A stretch of 41,954 nt of DNA from an uncultured Lachnospiraceae bacterium (GCA_947589155.1 CANQBH010000017.1:1-41954), one strand, 5' to 3'. Positions 1-9,234 are shown, counted from the stretch's first letter. The notes: a model not told the origin generated them from the letters alone. A program made the numbers and translations.

Positions 1-90
1 TACCATTTATGCGATGGATTGTCACGCATTTACAGCAATTTTTTATAATTATTATATTAACGAGCAGACACTATATAATTCCTCACCAAA

Positions 91-386
91 ATTTCAATCC
101 ACGCACCCGCGCGGGGTGCGACACAAAACAAATCCGATGTATGATCCTCTCCATCATTTCAATCCACGCACCCGCGCGGGGTGCGACACGGAAAAAGAAG
201 AACAGTCCCACAAGCACCAGTTATTTCAATCCACGCACCCGCGCGGGGTGCGACACCTGAACTGTTCCTTGGGAAACGGTATTTCCGGATTTCAATCCAC
301 GCACCCGCGCGGGGTGCGACATTTAGATTTTTATGGCATCTAAAAAAGAGAGGAATTTCAATCCACGCACCCGCGCGGGGTGCGAC
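91..386 (-). CRISPR. Type I-C CRISPR array, five repeats and four spacers
   Basis: Five identical 32-nt repeats lie at 91-122, 156-187, 223-254, 289-320 and 355-386. Spacers are 33, 35, 34 and 34 nt (123-155, 188-222, 255-288, 321-354). Read on the minus strand, the repeat begins GTCGCACC and ends ATTGAAAT, as in classic type I-C repeats. It holds a 7-bp palindrome (CGCACCC/GGGTGCG) around a CGCGC loop, which would form the crRNA hairpin. The adjacent cas2 gene and the AT-rich leader at 387-578 imply transcription on the minus strand, with 355-386 the leader-proximal repeat. No degenerate repeat is visible beyond 91, so the array seems to end there. Four spacers is short for an apparently intact locus. 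Confidence 0.97.
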
Positions 387-578
387 CGCAATATTAAACA
401 ATGCTTTGCCTTCTATCTTTTGAGGGCTTGTACAAATTGCACAATCCATGCGAAAAACAAATGCTCTACATATAGAATATAAAGAGAAATATTGCTTTAT
501 TCAAGGTATTTTTCGGTGCGAACGCTTCACTATTTTTCTGTTCACTTGATTTTCGCACCGAATCCCATCACAAAAATA
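387..578 (-). promoter_or_regulatory. CRISPR leader with putative array promoter
   Basis: This AT-rich stretch separates cas2 from the first repeat and has no coding potential. On the minus strand a sigma-A-like promoter can be drawn: TTGAAT (499-504), 17-bp spacer, TATATT (476-481), which would start transcription roughly 80 nt before the first repeat. An 11-bp perfect inverted repeat (512-522 and 552-562) lies in the cas2-proximal part. Leader identity follows from position; the promoter is inferred from consensus only. Confidence 0.6.
512..562. repeat. 11-bp inverted repeat in the CRISPR leader
   Basis: The arms TTCGGTGCGAA (512-522) and TTCGCACCGAA (552-562) are perfect inverted copies separated by 29 nt. 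The CGCACC core also occurs in the hairpin stem of the CRISPR repeat. It lies just past the cas2 stop, so it could be a long-loop transcript-end structure or a DNA site used by the adaptation complex. Only the symmetry is seen directly. Confidence 0.6.
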
Positions 579-887
579 TCAAAATACCAGAGGATCTTTG
601 ACATCAAAACTTTGCTTAACCCCCAAATGTTCAACCTTATTTTTATAATTATTTCCTAAATAATAGAAACGCAAACTGTCTTTATCTTCATCAATAATAT
701 CTTTTAACTTTTCCTTTACGATACAACACTGTGCCGCATCCATTTCGCACTCAAAGACAGAGTTTTGCACACGCCTTCCATAGTTAATACATTGTCTAGC
801 CACTTGACGCAACCGCTTAACACCGCTTGCATCGGATGTATTGACATCATATGTTATTAACACTAGCAAATTATCACCTACTTCCAT
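579..887 (-). CDS. cas2: Cas2, CRISPR adaptation endoribonuclease-fold protein
   Basis: A 102-residue protein of normal Cas2 length. The N-terminal beta strand ends in the conserved Asp (LLVLITYDVNT, Asp14), and the ferredoxin-like fold continues with an RVQNSVFEC strand typical of the family. Cas2 dimerises and bridges two Cas1 dimers to form the spacer-integration complex, where its role is mainly structural. The start codon lies inside the end of cas1 (10-bp overlap), so the two are translationally coupled. It is the last gene of the cas operon and abuts the leader. Confidence 0.96.
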   Translation of the reverse strand: MEVGDNLLVLITYDVNTSDASGVKRLRQVARQCINYGRRVQNSVFECEMDAAQCCIVKEKLKDIIDEDKDSLRFYYLGNNYKNKVEHLGVKQSFDVKDPLVF

Positions 888-1909
888 AAAAAGGGAGGAT
901 ATGCCTCCAGATCACCACGAAGATATCGAACCAATAACAAAGCCTGCACATACGGAACCATTCCCCATTCCACCTTTTCCTTCAAAAAAGGATGCACAAT
1001 AACTTCCTGTTTTCTCATTTGCCATGCACTTAAAAAATTCTTTCGCACCTCCTCCTTCATTCTCACAGCACCATCTTCTCGTGTTACAAAATCTTTATTT
1101 GCTATCTCCTTCCGATTAATTAGGGTGAGCACAAAGCGATCTGCAAAAACACTCCTCAATTCTTCCATCAGATCTAATGCCAACGATTTCCTCCCTGGTC
1201 TGATAGTATGCATAAAACCCACATAAGGATCAAGCCCTACAAGTTCAAGCGCAGAAAAGCACATTCCCTCAATCAGCGAATAAGCAAAGGACAATAATGC
1301 ATTAATATTATCCAATGGCGGTCTTCTATTTCTTCCTGAAAAAACAAAGTCTGCCTTCTGCTGTATAATCAAATCATCAAATACTGCGAAATAATAATCT
1401 GCAGCCTTTCCTTCTATTCCCCGTAATCTTTCCATACTATCAACTGTCCCAAGCGCTTTGATGCTACTTTGAATATTTTCCGATGCCTTTTTCAATTTAC
1501 TAACATTTACTTGTAATGCATGGTCTCTCGTTACGCGTTCAATAACCCATCTGGAATTGTATAACTTCCCTAAAATAAAATTTTTAGCAATTTGAAGACT
1601 GATTTCTTCATTTTCTGAGTAATGATACTGCGTTTTTCGAACAATAACATTCCCTGTCTCAGGTCCTTCCACTCTTGCAAGAAAACGCCCATATGGAGTA
1701 ATAAAAGACAACATGATATTACGTTCCACACATGCACCCATAAGCGCCGGACTGGCACCAGCATAGCCGCAGGTGACAATGGCTTCTAAGTTGTGCAGTG
1801 GGATTCTTCCAATCTCAGCATCCCCCTTTTTTATAACCACATTTTCTCCATCTAATGCTAAATATCTATCTGGCGAATTAATGTAAAGCGTATTTAACAG
1901 TTTTTTCAA
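878..1909 (-). CDS. cas1: Cas1, CRISPR integrase (subtype I-C)
   Basis: A 343-residue Cas1 of full length. The N-terminal beta domain (about residues 1-85) is followed by the helical catalytic domain, with the metal-binding residues in place: Glu166 in RLRGIEGKAA, His234 in GFMHTIRPGR and Glu249/250 in LDLMEE. These cut and join protospacer ends into the leader-proximal repeat. The ATG overlaps the cas4 stop by 4 bp and the gene end overlaps cas2, forming a coupled cas4-cas1-cas2 adaptation module. No lesion is visible, so adaptation should be functional. Confidence 0.97.
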   Translation of the reverse strand: MKKLLNTLYINSPDRYLALDGENVVIKKGDAEIGRIPLHNLEAIVTCGYAGASPALMGACVERNIMLSFITPYGRFLARVEGPETGNVIVRKTQYHYSENEEISLQIAKNFILGKLYNSRWVIERVTRDHALQVNVSKLKKASENIQSSIKALGTVDSMERLRGIEGKAADYYFAVFDDLIIQQKADFVFSGRNRRPPLDNINALLSFAYSLIEGMCFSALELVGLDPYVGFMHTIRPGRKSLALDLMEELRSVFADRFVLTLINRKEIANKDFVTREDGAVRMKEEVRKNFLSAWQMRKQEVIVHPFLKEKVEWGMVPYVQALLLVRYLRGDLEAYPPFLWK

Positions 1910-2571
1910 ATATCTTCTCCTATTGCTCGAGCAATATAATCATTAACACTCATATTCTTCAACACCGTAGGCAAACATGCTTCGTTTAACGAACATGCAC
2001 TACACTTTTTAGACGGACTGACTTTTGGAGTATATTTCCGCTCATAATACTGATGCATCTCCTGAATATCTTTTTTGGCTCTTTGCCTAAGTTCAGATGT
2101 TATAACAACTTTTGATCTCCTTCGTATTTCATCATAATAAAGATATCCCGTTTCAATCTTACACGTTAGCATTTCCTCTAAACAAAGCGCCTGCAATACG
2201 ACCTGCATCACATCTTCCAAACCCTCTTTAGGTTTTCCTCTTTTATATTCAACAGGTACTACTTTATATCTCCCTTCTCTTTGATATATCTCAAATCCAT
2301 CCATATCATCTCTCACAAATTCTACTACATCACAAACTCCGGATATGCCATACATACTAGAATATACTGGCATTCCTCTTGTAGTAATTACATCATTCCT
2401 ACTCTCATTAAATCCAGAATCATGCGCGCGTTTATGAATAATATTCCCTTCGGCAGTGAAAAGATTCTCTTCCCACAACTTCTCTATATGTATAAGCGCC
2501 CACTGCCGTCGGCAAAATTCAAAATGCTGGATTCCTGATATCATAAGATAATCTTCTTCTTTGTACAGCAC
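1906..2571 (-). CDS. cas4: Cas4, RecB-like iron-sulfur exonuclease
   Basis: A 221-residue Cas4. Cys20 (FEFCRR) and a C-terminal trio at about 190, 193 and 199 (KKCSACSLNEAC) would hold the [4Fe-4S] cluster. The nuclease core shows His46, Asp81 (GVCDVVEF) and Glu108-x-Lys110 (PVEYKRG), followed by a Gln-containing helix (VMQVVLQAL). In type I-C systems Cas4 works with Cas1-Cas2 to trim prespacers and set PAM-dependent orientation. It overlaps cas1 by 4 bp; a 53-bp gap separates it from cas7. Confidence 0.96.
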   Translation of the reverse strand: MLYKEEDYLMISGIQHFEFCRRQWALIHIEKLWEENLFTAEGNIIHKRAHDSGFNESRNDVITTRGMPVYSSMYGISGVCDVVEFVRDDMDGFEIYQREGRYKVVPVEYKRGKPKEGLEDVMQVVLQALCLEEMLTCKIETGYLYYDEIRRRSKVVITSELRQRAKKDIQEMHQYYERKYTPKVSPSKKCSACSLNEACLPTVLKNMSVNDYIARAIGEDI

Positions 2572-2624
2572 ATATCCCCCCTGTCACATTCATGTCTGGT
2601 ATGTATGATTTTCAGATAACTTAA

Positions 2625-3470
2625 CTATTTCCCTTCATATTCCTCTGGAACCAACCCCTCCAAATCTGTAATTTTCACCTCATAATCTTCATATTTTCGA
2701 GGACTATCAACCTTTTTCTCAACCATCAATGACCTATGAACCTTCGCTGATGAATATTGCCCCATTGGGCAATTATGTCTCCACCAATATACTTTCCGAA
2801 CCTCCATCGTTCCATCCGGTCTTGCTGCAGATGCATCATTTTCAAATAAAGAAATCAATGCCTCTTTTATCAGTTCTGCATCTTCTTCTGAGAATCCTGT
2901 TTTTTCAGCCAATTGATGGTTAATACTTCCTTTAACAACATAAAGTCCAAACTCTACCCTATTCTTACTTCCCATCGTATCAGAAGATTTTCCTGTTGTT
3001 GTCTCTCCATTAACACTTTTTACGATCTGCATAGTGTTAATATCAATCGGATCTACACTAACAGCCGTTTGTATTGATACCGGTCCCCGTACACCAATAG
3101 ATAGGCTGTCGCCCTTAAAGGCAAATACCTGCCCAAATGAACGTACATCTATCCACTTCTCACATGCGATTTTAGCATATAAATCTTGATCTTTTTCTTT
3201 CGCCGCCTGTACTAATTCAGGCACCGCTTTTGCTCTATCGTTCAAACTCTTTGCCCCATCATCACATCGATCCTGCGACTGCACAAAAATAGATTGCCCC
3301 ATATCTTGTAATCGATTCCGAATTTTTCTTTTAATGCATACATCGGATATCTCTCCAAATCCATCATAATCCTCTCTCGGTCGATTCCCATTTAACGGAT
3401 CGCCGTTTGGGTTCGCTTTGTTAACTGTAATCAATACTGCAAAATCAATTTTGTTCATAAAACTACTCAT
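2625..3470 (-). CDS. cas7: Cas7 (Csd2), backbone subunit of type I-C Cascade
   Basis: A 281-residue Cas7/Csd2-family protein. It opens with the family signature (DFAVLITVNKANPNGDPL, then NRPRED) and carries the RRM-like core that polymerises along the crRNA spacer. The ATG at 3470 is chosen because a GGAGG lies 9 nt upstream; it overlaps the cas8c stop by 8 bp (ATGAGTAG). A second in-frame ATG at 3458 is also possible. The Cys- and Trp-containing stretch near the C-terminus (VYWWRHNCPMGQ) is family-like. There is no cas6, as expected for I-C, where Cas5 processes the crRNA. Confidence 0.95.
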   Translation of the reverse strand: MSSFMNKIDFAVLITVNKANPNGDPLNGNRPREDYDGFGEISDVCIKRKIRNRLQDMGQSIFVQSQDRCDDGAKSLNDRAKAVPELVQAAKEKDQDLYAKIACEKWIDVRSFGQVFAFKGDSLSIGVRGPVSIQTAVSVDPIDINTMQIVKSVNGETTTGKSSDTMGSKNRVEFGLYVVKGSINHQLAEKTGFSEEDAELIKEALISLFENDASAARPDGTMEVRKVYWWRHNCPMGQYSSAKVHRSLMVEKKVDSPRKYEDYEVKITDLEGLVPEEYEGK

Positions 3471-5277
3471 TCTCCTTGTCCTCCTTTTTTCTGAGTGCTT
3501 CATATTGGCTATAATAACCTAACAAATAATTTTCATTTAACATCTCATTATGATAAGCCCCTGTATCTTCCAATTTCCCTAAAATTTCTTCCAGCAACTT
3601 GGAATAGTAATTCTTTGATCCCCCCGACAAACGATTGATATATGGTAATAATTTATCATATATAACCGCCCATGTTTTTGCTGGTTTCCTCACATAGGTA
3701 CTCCAAAATTTTCTGGCATTTGTCTCCCTTTTCTGTTCTCCGTCATGAAAAAGTACTTGTCCTTCCATTTGATCTGCTACCGCCAGCAATCGTCCGAACA
3801 AATAACTTCTGTCCGTACTTTCTTTTTGTAACGACATATCAAACACTTCCTTTCCTGCATCTATTTGACATTTATGTACTAACGCACATGCAATAGTTAA
3901 AATCTTATGCGCATTCCATCTGTTATACCGCTGGGGTTCACCTGCATTTCGTACAGCCGCAAGCATAATATCTCTGGGAAAACGTTTTTGTTCAATAATA
4001 CACGGAAGAAGCCGATTTATCCCCTTTTTTAATATTTTTTCTTCCACATGCAATTTGTCATTTTGTTCTATGCCGTAAACTGCTGAAATAATTTCTTGGG
4101 GCAAAGGTGCTCCAATCCATCTTATAATATTTCCATCCTGATCTTTCTTATAAGTATGTTCCCAAATGCACTCCTGCTGCCATTTTTCTAAACGATCCAA
4201 AAACTCATCGCTCGCCATCTCTGTATAATAATTTATGGCCAGCCGACCTTTTGGTGCTCCGTCTGCCGTATCAACTGACAATACTGCAATTTTCGTTGAA
4301 TCTAATTGCCGTAATTGCATTCGATATCCTGCCATCGCCTTATTAATCTTTCTAGCGTAATTTTCTTTTGTATCTACTACCGTCTTTGTTTCCTCAAACA
4401 AGTCAAATCTACATGGATTTGGCGGCTCCCCTTTACCATTAGAAAAGCAAACAATAGTTGCACTATCATAATGAAACCCTTGTTTAGCGATCAACCAATG
4501 TAACGCATTATGTGACTTCTGCCCTGTCAAATATCCTATCCCAGCTGCCTGCTTAGCATCTCCAAATCTACCTCGATATGTATATCCTTCCTTATCGTTT
4601 GATGAAATCAGTTTTGCTTTATCTCCACTCGTCCTTAACTTGCCTGGTAATTTGCTTGCAAGCATTACTTCTTCGCCTGTCACATAATCAACCCCTGTTT
4701 CTTTTAGTGACCCAAGATAATGCTCGATAAAACTATCTATGACCTCCTGTTTTTCCCATACTCCTTTCACCACTTCATCACTACTTCTGTCAACCACAAT
4801 AAACCGCACAAAATCTCCCTCATTTTGATATGTGCCTGTTTCTTGAAGGTCTTTGATAACAGTACCTTTTTGCAAATAACAAAATATTGCCCTGACATCT
4901 GAAGGTATGTTTTGCTCCAATATCCATTGCTCTAACTGTTGCATATAAGCATCATAATATTCCTTCATTCCTTTATTAGGTTTCAGACGATCATCAAAAT
5001 CACCGGCAATATAACATAATTTATCACATAATGGCATTGGACTGATACCACTGCTTCTTGATGCCGAATCTTCTGTGACTGGCACTAGTGTCGTTTCATC
5101 GCCTTTTTCTATACGATTTGCCCGAACAAATTCACCTGCTTTATCAACAATAATCTCAATGTCGGCTTTTACCGTAAGGTGGGCTACCGGGAAAAGCATA
5201 CTTCCATTTGGACTCATTTTTCTCACTTCATCTTCGCAATTATCGTACACCTCACAAAGCATACTCATCCAACTCAT
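3463..5277 (-). CDS. cas8c: Cas8c (Csd1), large subunit of type I-C Cascade
   Basis: A 604-residue Csd1/Cas8c protein, the usual length for the subtype. Recognition rests on operon position, size and conserved segments such as YLTGQKSHNALHWLIAKQG and the C-terminal LLGYYSQ helix found at the end of Csd1 proteins. Cas8c recognises the PAM and helps open the DNA target; in I-C an internal start can also yield the small Cas11c subunit from the C-terminal third. I did not find an unambiguous internal Shine-Dalgarno for Cas11c. It overlaps cas5c by 4 bp and cas7 by 8 bp. Confidence 0.94.
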   Translation of the reverse strand: MSWMSMLCEVYDNCEDEVRKMSPNGSMLFPVAHLTVKADIEIIVDKAGEFVRANRIEKGDETTLVPVTEDSASRSSGISPMPLCDKLCYIAGDFDDRLKPNKGMKEYYDAYMQQLEQWILEQNIPSDVRAIFCYLQKGTVIKDLQETGTYQNEGDFVRFIVVDRSSDEVVKGVWEKQEVIDSFIEHYLGSLKETGVDYVTGEEVMLASKLPGKLRTSGDKAKLISSNDKEGYTYRGRFGDAKQAAGIGYLTGQKSHNALHWLIAKQGFHYDSATIVCFSNGKGEPPNPCRFDLFEETKTVVDTKENYARKINKAMAGYRMQLRQLDSTKIAVLSVDTADGAPKGRLAINYYTEMASDEFLDRLEKWQQECIWEHTYKKDQDGNIIRWIGAPLPQEIISAVYGIEQNDKLHVEEKILKKGINRLLPCIIEQKRFPRDIMLAAVRNAGEPQRYNRWNAHKILTIACALVHKCQIDAGKEVFDMSLQKESTDRSYLFGRLLAVADQMEGQVLFHDGEQKRETNARKFWSTYVRKPAKTWAVIYDKLLPYINRLSGGSKNYYSKLLEEILGKLEDTGAYHNEMLNENYLLGYYSQYEALRKKEDKENE

Positions 5278-6008
5278 AGTTCTTTCCCTCTTTCGCCATC
5301 AAATTCCTTTAACCCAGAAAAATTAACACCTTCAACAAACGATCGAATATTTCGATCCCCTAAATGCTTATTGATTGTGCATTGCTCTGGACGAACAAAA
5401 TGTATGATTCCTTTTTGCATAACAGGATTCCATAACCGTATAGTCATATCCGCCTTATTATTCTTTACGATTTTTTGCTCATCCGGATATGTAATTCCAT
5501 GTACCATGATCCCAAATGACAAATCTGTATTATCATAATACCCCTGTTCGCCATCAAAATCACATGGTTCAACATAACCCTGACATTCTCTTGTTCCTAA
5601 AAAAATGTCTCGTCTTCCCCCTCTTTCAATCATGCGTTTCGCTATATCCCAATGCTTATTTTCATTGCGATCTCCCACCAGATCTCTCCGATTTTCATTC
5701 CATTCAAAATGTGCTCTGACATGATATTCAACATCTTTCAAATACGTATAAATAGATAGGTCATTCTTCTTATCCTGCATATGTATCGGGCGGATACCCT
5801 GCGACTGTGTGCGAATCGGATTCGCTATACGAACCTCATCAATAATCCAAATAAACGTCGGTTTCCAATAAATACTTTCTGTAATTCCTTTTAACGCTTC
5901 ATAGGTAGGTACTTGATATGAAAACTTTTCTCCACCTATTTTTGTCAGTGGATCCGTAAAAAGCGCATATCTTCCGTACACTTTATATTCCACCGTATTC
6001 CGATACAT
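5274..6008 (-). CDS. cas5c: Cas5c (Cas5d), crRNA-processing endoribonuclease
   Basis: A 244-residue Cas5 of subtype I-C. In this subtype Cas5 replaces Cas6 and cuts the pre-crRNA at the repeat hairpin. The catalytic triad known from the Bacillus halodurans enzyme (Tyr46, Lys116, His117) appears to be matched by Tyr47 (SIYW) and Lys118-His119 (NENKHWDIAKR). The N-terminal RRM strand (VEYKVYGRYALF) is typical. The ATG has an AAAGGAGG about 10 nt upstream, and the gene overlaps cas8c by 4 bp. It should be an active processing enzyme. Confidence 0.95.
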   Translation of the reverse strand: MYRNTVEYKVYGRYALFTDPLTKIGGEKFSYQVPTYEALKGITESIYWKPTFIWIIDEVRIANPIRTQSQGIRPIHMQDKKNDLSIYTYLKDVEYHVRAHFEWNENRRDLVGDRNENKHWDIAKRMIERGGRRDIFLGTRECQGYVEPCDFDGEQGYYDNTDLSFGIMVHGITYPDEQKIVKNNKADMTIRLWNPVMQKGIIHFVRPEQCTINKHLGDRNIRSFVEGVNFSGLKEFDGERGKEL

Positions 6009-6037
6009 GCCTTCTTTTCCTCCTTTGCTCTCTATAC

Positions 6038-8374
6038 TTAAAAAGTCAGCAACTCTAAGTTTTCCTTTAATCCATTATCATCATAGAATGCTTTATCTAC
6101 TATACAAACATTACCATCTAATAAAGAACAATCGACTGCGCGCCGCCCAATCAATATATTCAGTTTTTTATCTTCGCGATAAACATTCACCGTATAACGT
6201 TGTAACTTTTTTAATATGCTCTTGACTTCATTCGTCGTCTCTGCTGACCTCAGTTGCTGAATGTATTCCTTTGCTGATTTATATGGCACAATCAAACTAA
6301 CCGTGTCTTTTTCTTCTATAACTTGAAAATATTCCCCTGCCCTCCGAAATGCCTGAGACATGGGATATGGATAGGATACCGGTCTGTTCTTATCGTTCTT
6401 TGCCAATAGATTATATACGGTATCATTTTCCTCGCGTATTGGGTATAACATTTCGTCTTTTCTGGAAAAGAAATACTGTTTATAATAAAAAGCCATAGCC
6501 TCTTGACTAAAAAGATCCTGCGAGAACCGATCGATCACATGACGCATTGCGTCCTGCGCACATCTTATATCTTTCAGTTTAGATATATTTTCATCCGCAT
6601 AATCTACAATATATACCTTCCCTAAATTCTCTTCCGCATTACGATTGCACCTTCCTGCTGCCTGAGCAATACTATCCAGTCCGGTCAAACTGCGTATAAC
6701 TGTTTCAAATGAAATGTCTACACCGGCTTCCACTAACTGTGTACTGACACATATTACCTTTTGATCCGATTTTTGCAGCAACTGTTTGATTCGCTCAATC
6801 ACATCTAAGCGATGCGCAGCACACATATATGTTGTCAATTGAAATATCAATATGTTTTCTTCTGCTCTGCTTTTTAATTCTTCATAGAGTTTTTGCACTG
6901 CCAATTTGGTATTTAAAATAATAAGAATATTTTTCTTGAAAATTTTCAATACCATTGTAGCCAGTTCATCTGTTTTCATACGATGATCAGCCATATTAAT
7001 AATCTCTGTCCTCGTAAACGGTTTCTTATATTTAATAATATCTAAGATCATATCTGCCGGTTTTGAGTACAGTAATCGATAATCAATCTTTTCAAATAGC
7101 GGCTGCGTTGCTGTACATATAACAATTGTCGTATGGCAACATCTACTCAAAAAGTTAGTCATAGTCGTAAACAGACCTAAGCATTTAATTGGAATAGCCT
7201 GTGCTTCATCAATAATAATAATTGAATTAGTCAATTGATGAAAACGCCTTATGGACTTCATATTGCCTGAAAACATGGCATTAAGGAACTGAACCAAAGT
7301 TGTTAATATGACCAGTTCTGACCAATCTTCAGAAAGTTGATTTCCCCTCTCATCATCTTTTCTAATGATATTTGAATGAAATTCAATGACATACTCTGTA
7401 TCTCTTAATATAGTTTTTATTAGTTGTGCATTCTGTTCCAATATCGATAAATATGGAGCTATATAAAATATGTGATTCTTTTTTTCTTTTTGAGCCAATT
7501 CTAAAGCATATCTTATACTGGACAGTGTTTTTCCCCCACCTGTTGGAATAGCAAGACGATAAATTCCATTCCCATTTTGCGCAAATGAATAACACTCCTC
7601 AGATATTGCTTTTCGAGCCTCCGCTAATATACTATCCTGCCTAAAAATTTCTATATAGCGATTCAGACTTTTTTGATATTGATCCCATTTTTTTATTATT
7701 GCATCTCCAGACAATCGTTCATATTTTATGTCATTCATAAATTCAGATGTATCACGCCAATCTGCATCCACCAAAAAAGACAAGATCAATCGCTGCAAGC
7801 TACCAAGCATAAACTCACCTGCCCCTAATGCCGAAGCACCCATTTCTTGAAACAAGTCTTTGATTTGACAAAAAAATATCTTTATTTCTTCAACCGCCTT
7901 AACAAATAACCCTTGGATCTTTTTAACATCCAAAAATGAAGCATTTTCTATTGCCTCCTCAAAAAAGATATTCTTTTCCGGATAAAGACGTTTAGAGAAA
8001 CAATTTTCTCCAGACAAATCTACTATGTCTGATATCCCATGATGAGAAACAACTGCAAAGGCTATTAGTTGGCAGGTAATCTCATCTATGCTAGAAAAAC
8101 AATCGACTGTCTCATATAAATATCTCGCACCTGCACTTGAATGGTTTACATGCTTCACATCCGACGAATGTAATACTGTCTTATGTATATAATCATTAAA
8201 TTCTTTCTTTGCTTTTCCAACATCATGTAGTAGGCCTGTCAGACGCATTGTATTAGATAATCCCATCTTGTCCGCTTCTTGTGCAGCATAATCCGCTACA
8301 TTTTCACAATGTGTTTGAACAGTTTGTATTTGTTCTTCTTTGATATGCGCAGCGAAAGAATCCGGTCGATCCAT
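6038..8374 (-). CDS. cas3: Cas3, HD nuclease-helicase of the type I-C effector
   Basis: A 778-residue fusion of an N-terminal HD nuclease and a superfamily 2 helicase. The HD part shows His22, His50-Asp51 (LLHDVGK) and His74/His78 (KHVNHSS), plus SHHG near 110-113. The helicase has Walker A PTGGGKT (277-283), a DEAQ box (389-392) and a QAAGRCNR motif VI. Cas3 is recruited after Cascade forms an R-loop and degrades the DNA target processively. It is the first cas gene; a 29-bp gap follows before cas5c. The upstream 115 bp are AT-rich but no convincing -10/-35 pair was found. Confidence 0.96.
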   Translation of the reverse strand: MDRPDSFAAHIKEEQIQTVQTHCENVADYAAQEADKMGLSNTMRLTGLLHDVGKAKKEFNDYIHKTVLHSSDVKHVNHSSAGARYLYETVDCFSSIDEITCQLIAFAVVSHHGISDIVDLSGENCFSKRLYPEKNIFFEEAIENASFLDVKKIQGLFVKAVEEIKIFFCQIKDLFQEMGASALGAGEFMLGSLQRLILSFLVDADWRDTSEFMNDIKYERLSGDAIIKKWDQYQKSLNRYIEIFRQDSILAEARKAISEECYSFAQNGNGIYRLAIPTGGGKTLSSIRYALELAQKEKKNHIFYIAPYLSILEQNAQLIKTILRDTEYVIEFHSNIIRKDDERGNQLSEDWSELVILTTLVQFLNAMFSGNMKSIRRFHQLTNSIIIIDEAQAIPIKCLGLFTTMTNFLSRCCHTTIVICTATQPLFEKIDYRLLYSKPADMILDIIKYKKPFTRTEIINMADHRMKTDELATMVLKIFKKNILIILNTKLAVQKLYEELKSRAEENILIFQLTTYMCAAHRLDVIERIKQLLQKSDQKVICVSTQLVEAGVDISFETVIRSLTGLDSIAQAAGRCNRNAEENLGKVYIVDYADENISKLKDIRCAQDAMRHVIDRFSQDLFSQEAMAFYYKQYFFSRKDEMLYPIREENDTVYNLLAKNDKNRPVSYPYPMSQAFRRAGEYFQVIEEKDTVSLIVPYKSAKEYIQQLRSAETTNEVKSILKKLQRYTVNVYREDKKLNILIGRRAVDCSLLDGNVCIVDKAFYDDNGLKENLELLTF

Positions 8375-8489
8375 AACACCTGTCCTTTTTTATATTACCA
8401 TTCCTGCTATTTTTTATTGTATCAAACTCCTCTCTCCCTTTCAATGAGTTCCCGCTTTCTTAAAATCTTCAAAAATATTTTCGCCACCC

Positions 8490-9215
8490 CTATCCCATCA
8501 ACGAAAGCGGCAACTCCAGCCCGTTGGCCTCCAGCAGTTTTTGATCCCGCAGTATATCCTGCGTATCGCCGTCGCAAACGATCGCGCCGTCCGCCATCAG
8601 GATCGTCCGTCCGCAGCAGTCCAGTACAAAATCCAGATCGTGGCTGGCGATCAGTTTCCCCTGTTCCATCGTATTCAATATATGGATCAGGTTGCGGCGG
8701 TTCCGCGGGTCGAGCGCGATGGTCGGCTCGTCCATCAGCAAAAGTTCCGGCGTCATAGACAGCACCGTCGCGATACTGACCAGTTTCTTTTCCCCGCCCG
8801 ACATCTTATAGATCTGCTTGTCCCGCAGATGCGAGGTCCTTGTCATCTCCATCGCCCGTTCCACCCGCCGGTCCACTTCCTCAGGCAAAAAACCGTAGTT
8901 GCGCGGCGCAAACGCAATGTCCTCATACACCGTGGACATGAACAGCTGGTTATCGGAATCCTGAAAGACAAACCCCGCCTTTTCGCGAATCGCCGGAAGG
9001 TTTTCCTCTGTCAGCGGCAGCCCGTCGTAAGCAACGCTGCCGTCGAAATTCGGCAGCAGCCCCACCAGCAGTTTGAGCAGCGTGGATTTTCCCGCGCCGT
9101 TCGCGCCGACAATGGCGACGCTTTCTCCCTCCGCCAGCGTAAACGAAAGATCGCGCAATATCGTTTCTTTTTTATCATAGCCGAAGGTCAGCCCCCGAAC
9201 TTCCAATGCCGCCAT
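8490..9215 (-). CDS. cbiO: ECF transporter ATPase, cobalt/nickel type (CbiO/NikO)
   Basis: A 241-residue ABC ATPase with Walker A GANGAGKST, a Q-loop (VFQDSDNQLF, the QLF form typical of ECF ATPases), signature SGGEKK, Walker B LLLMDEPT, and a switch His (IASHDLDF). It energises uptake with the CbiQ T component and CbiM S component encoded directly upstream. A CAGGAG lies before the ATG and the gap to cbiQ is 19 bp. Nickel or cobalt specificity cannot be read from this subunit. Confidence 0.94.
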   Translation of the reverse strand: MAALEVRGLTFGYDKKETILRDLSFTLAEGESVAIVGANGAGKSTLLKLLVGLLPNFDGSVAYDGLPLTEENLPAIREKAGFVFQDSDNQLFMSTVYEDIAFAPRNYGFLPEEVDRRVERAMEMTRTSHLRDKQIYKMSGGEKKLVSIATVLSMTPELLLMDEPTIALDPRNRRNLIHILNTMEQGKLIASHDLDFVLDCCGRTILMADGAIVCDGDTQDILRDQKLLEANGLELPLSLMG

Positions 9216-9234
9216 CTCTTAGCCTCCTGTCTCT

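Noticed and set aside
123-354. Self-targeting spacers matching the rest of the window
   Set aside because: No convincing match was noticed by eye; a proper search is needed and none is claimed.
9-449. Overlapping open frames on both strands across the CRISPR array
   Set aside because: They encode repeated peptides that are only translations of the 32-nt repeats; no ribosome binding sites.
3463-4100. Internal start for a Cas11c small subunit in cas8c
   Set aside because: Known in other type I-C systems, but I could not identify an internal ATG with a clear Shine-Dalgarno here, so it is not listed.
8419-8445. Sequence resembling the 16S rRNA start (GAGGAGTTTGAT on the minus strand)
   Set aside because: The similarity is limited to about 10 bases and no rRNA follows.
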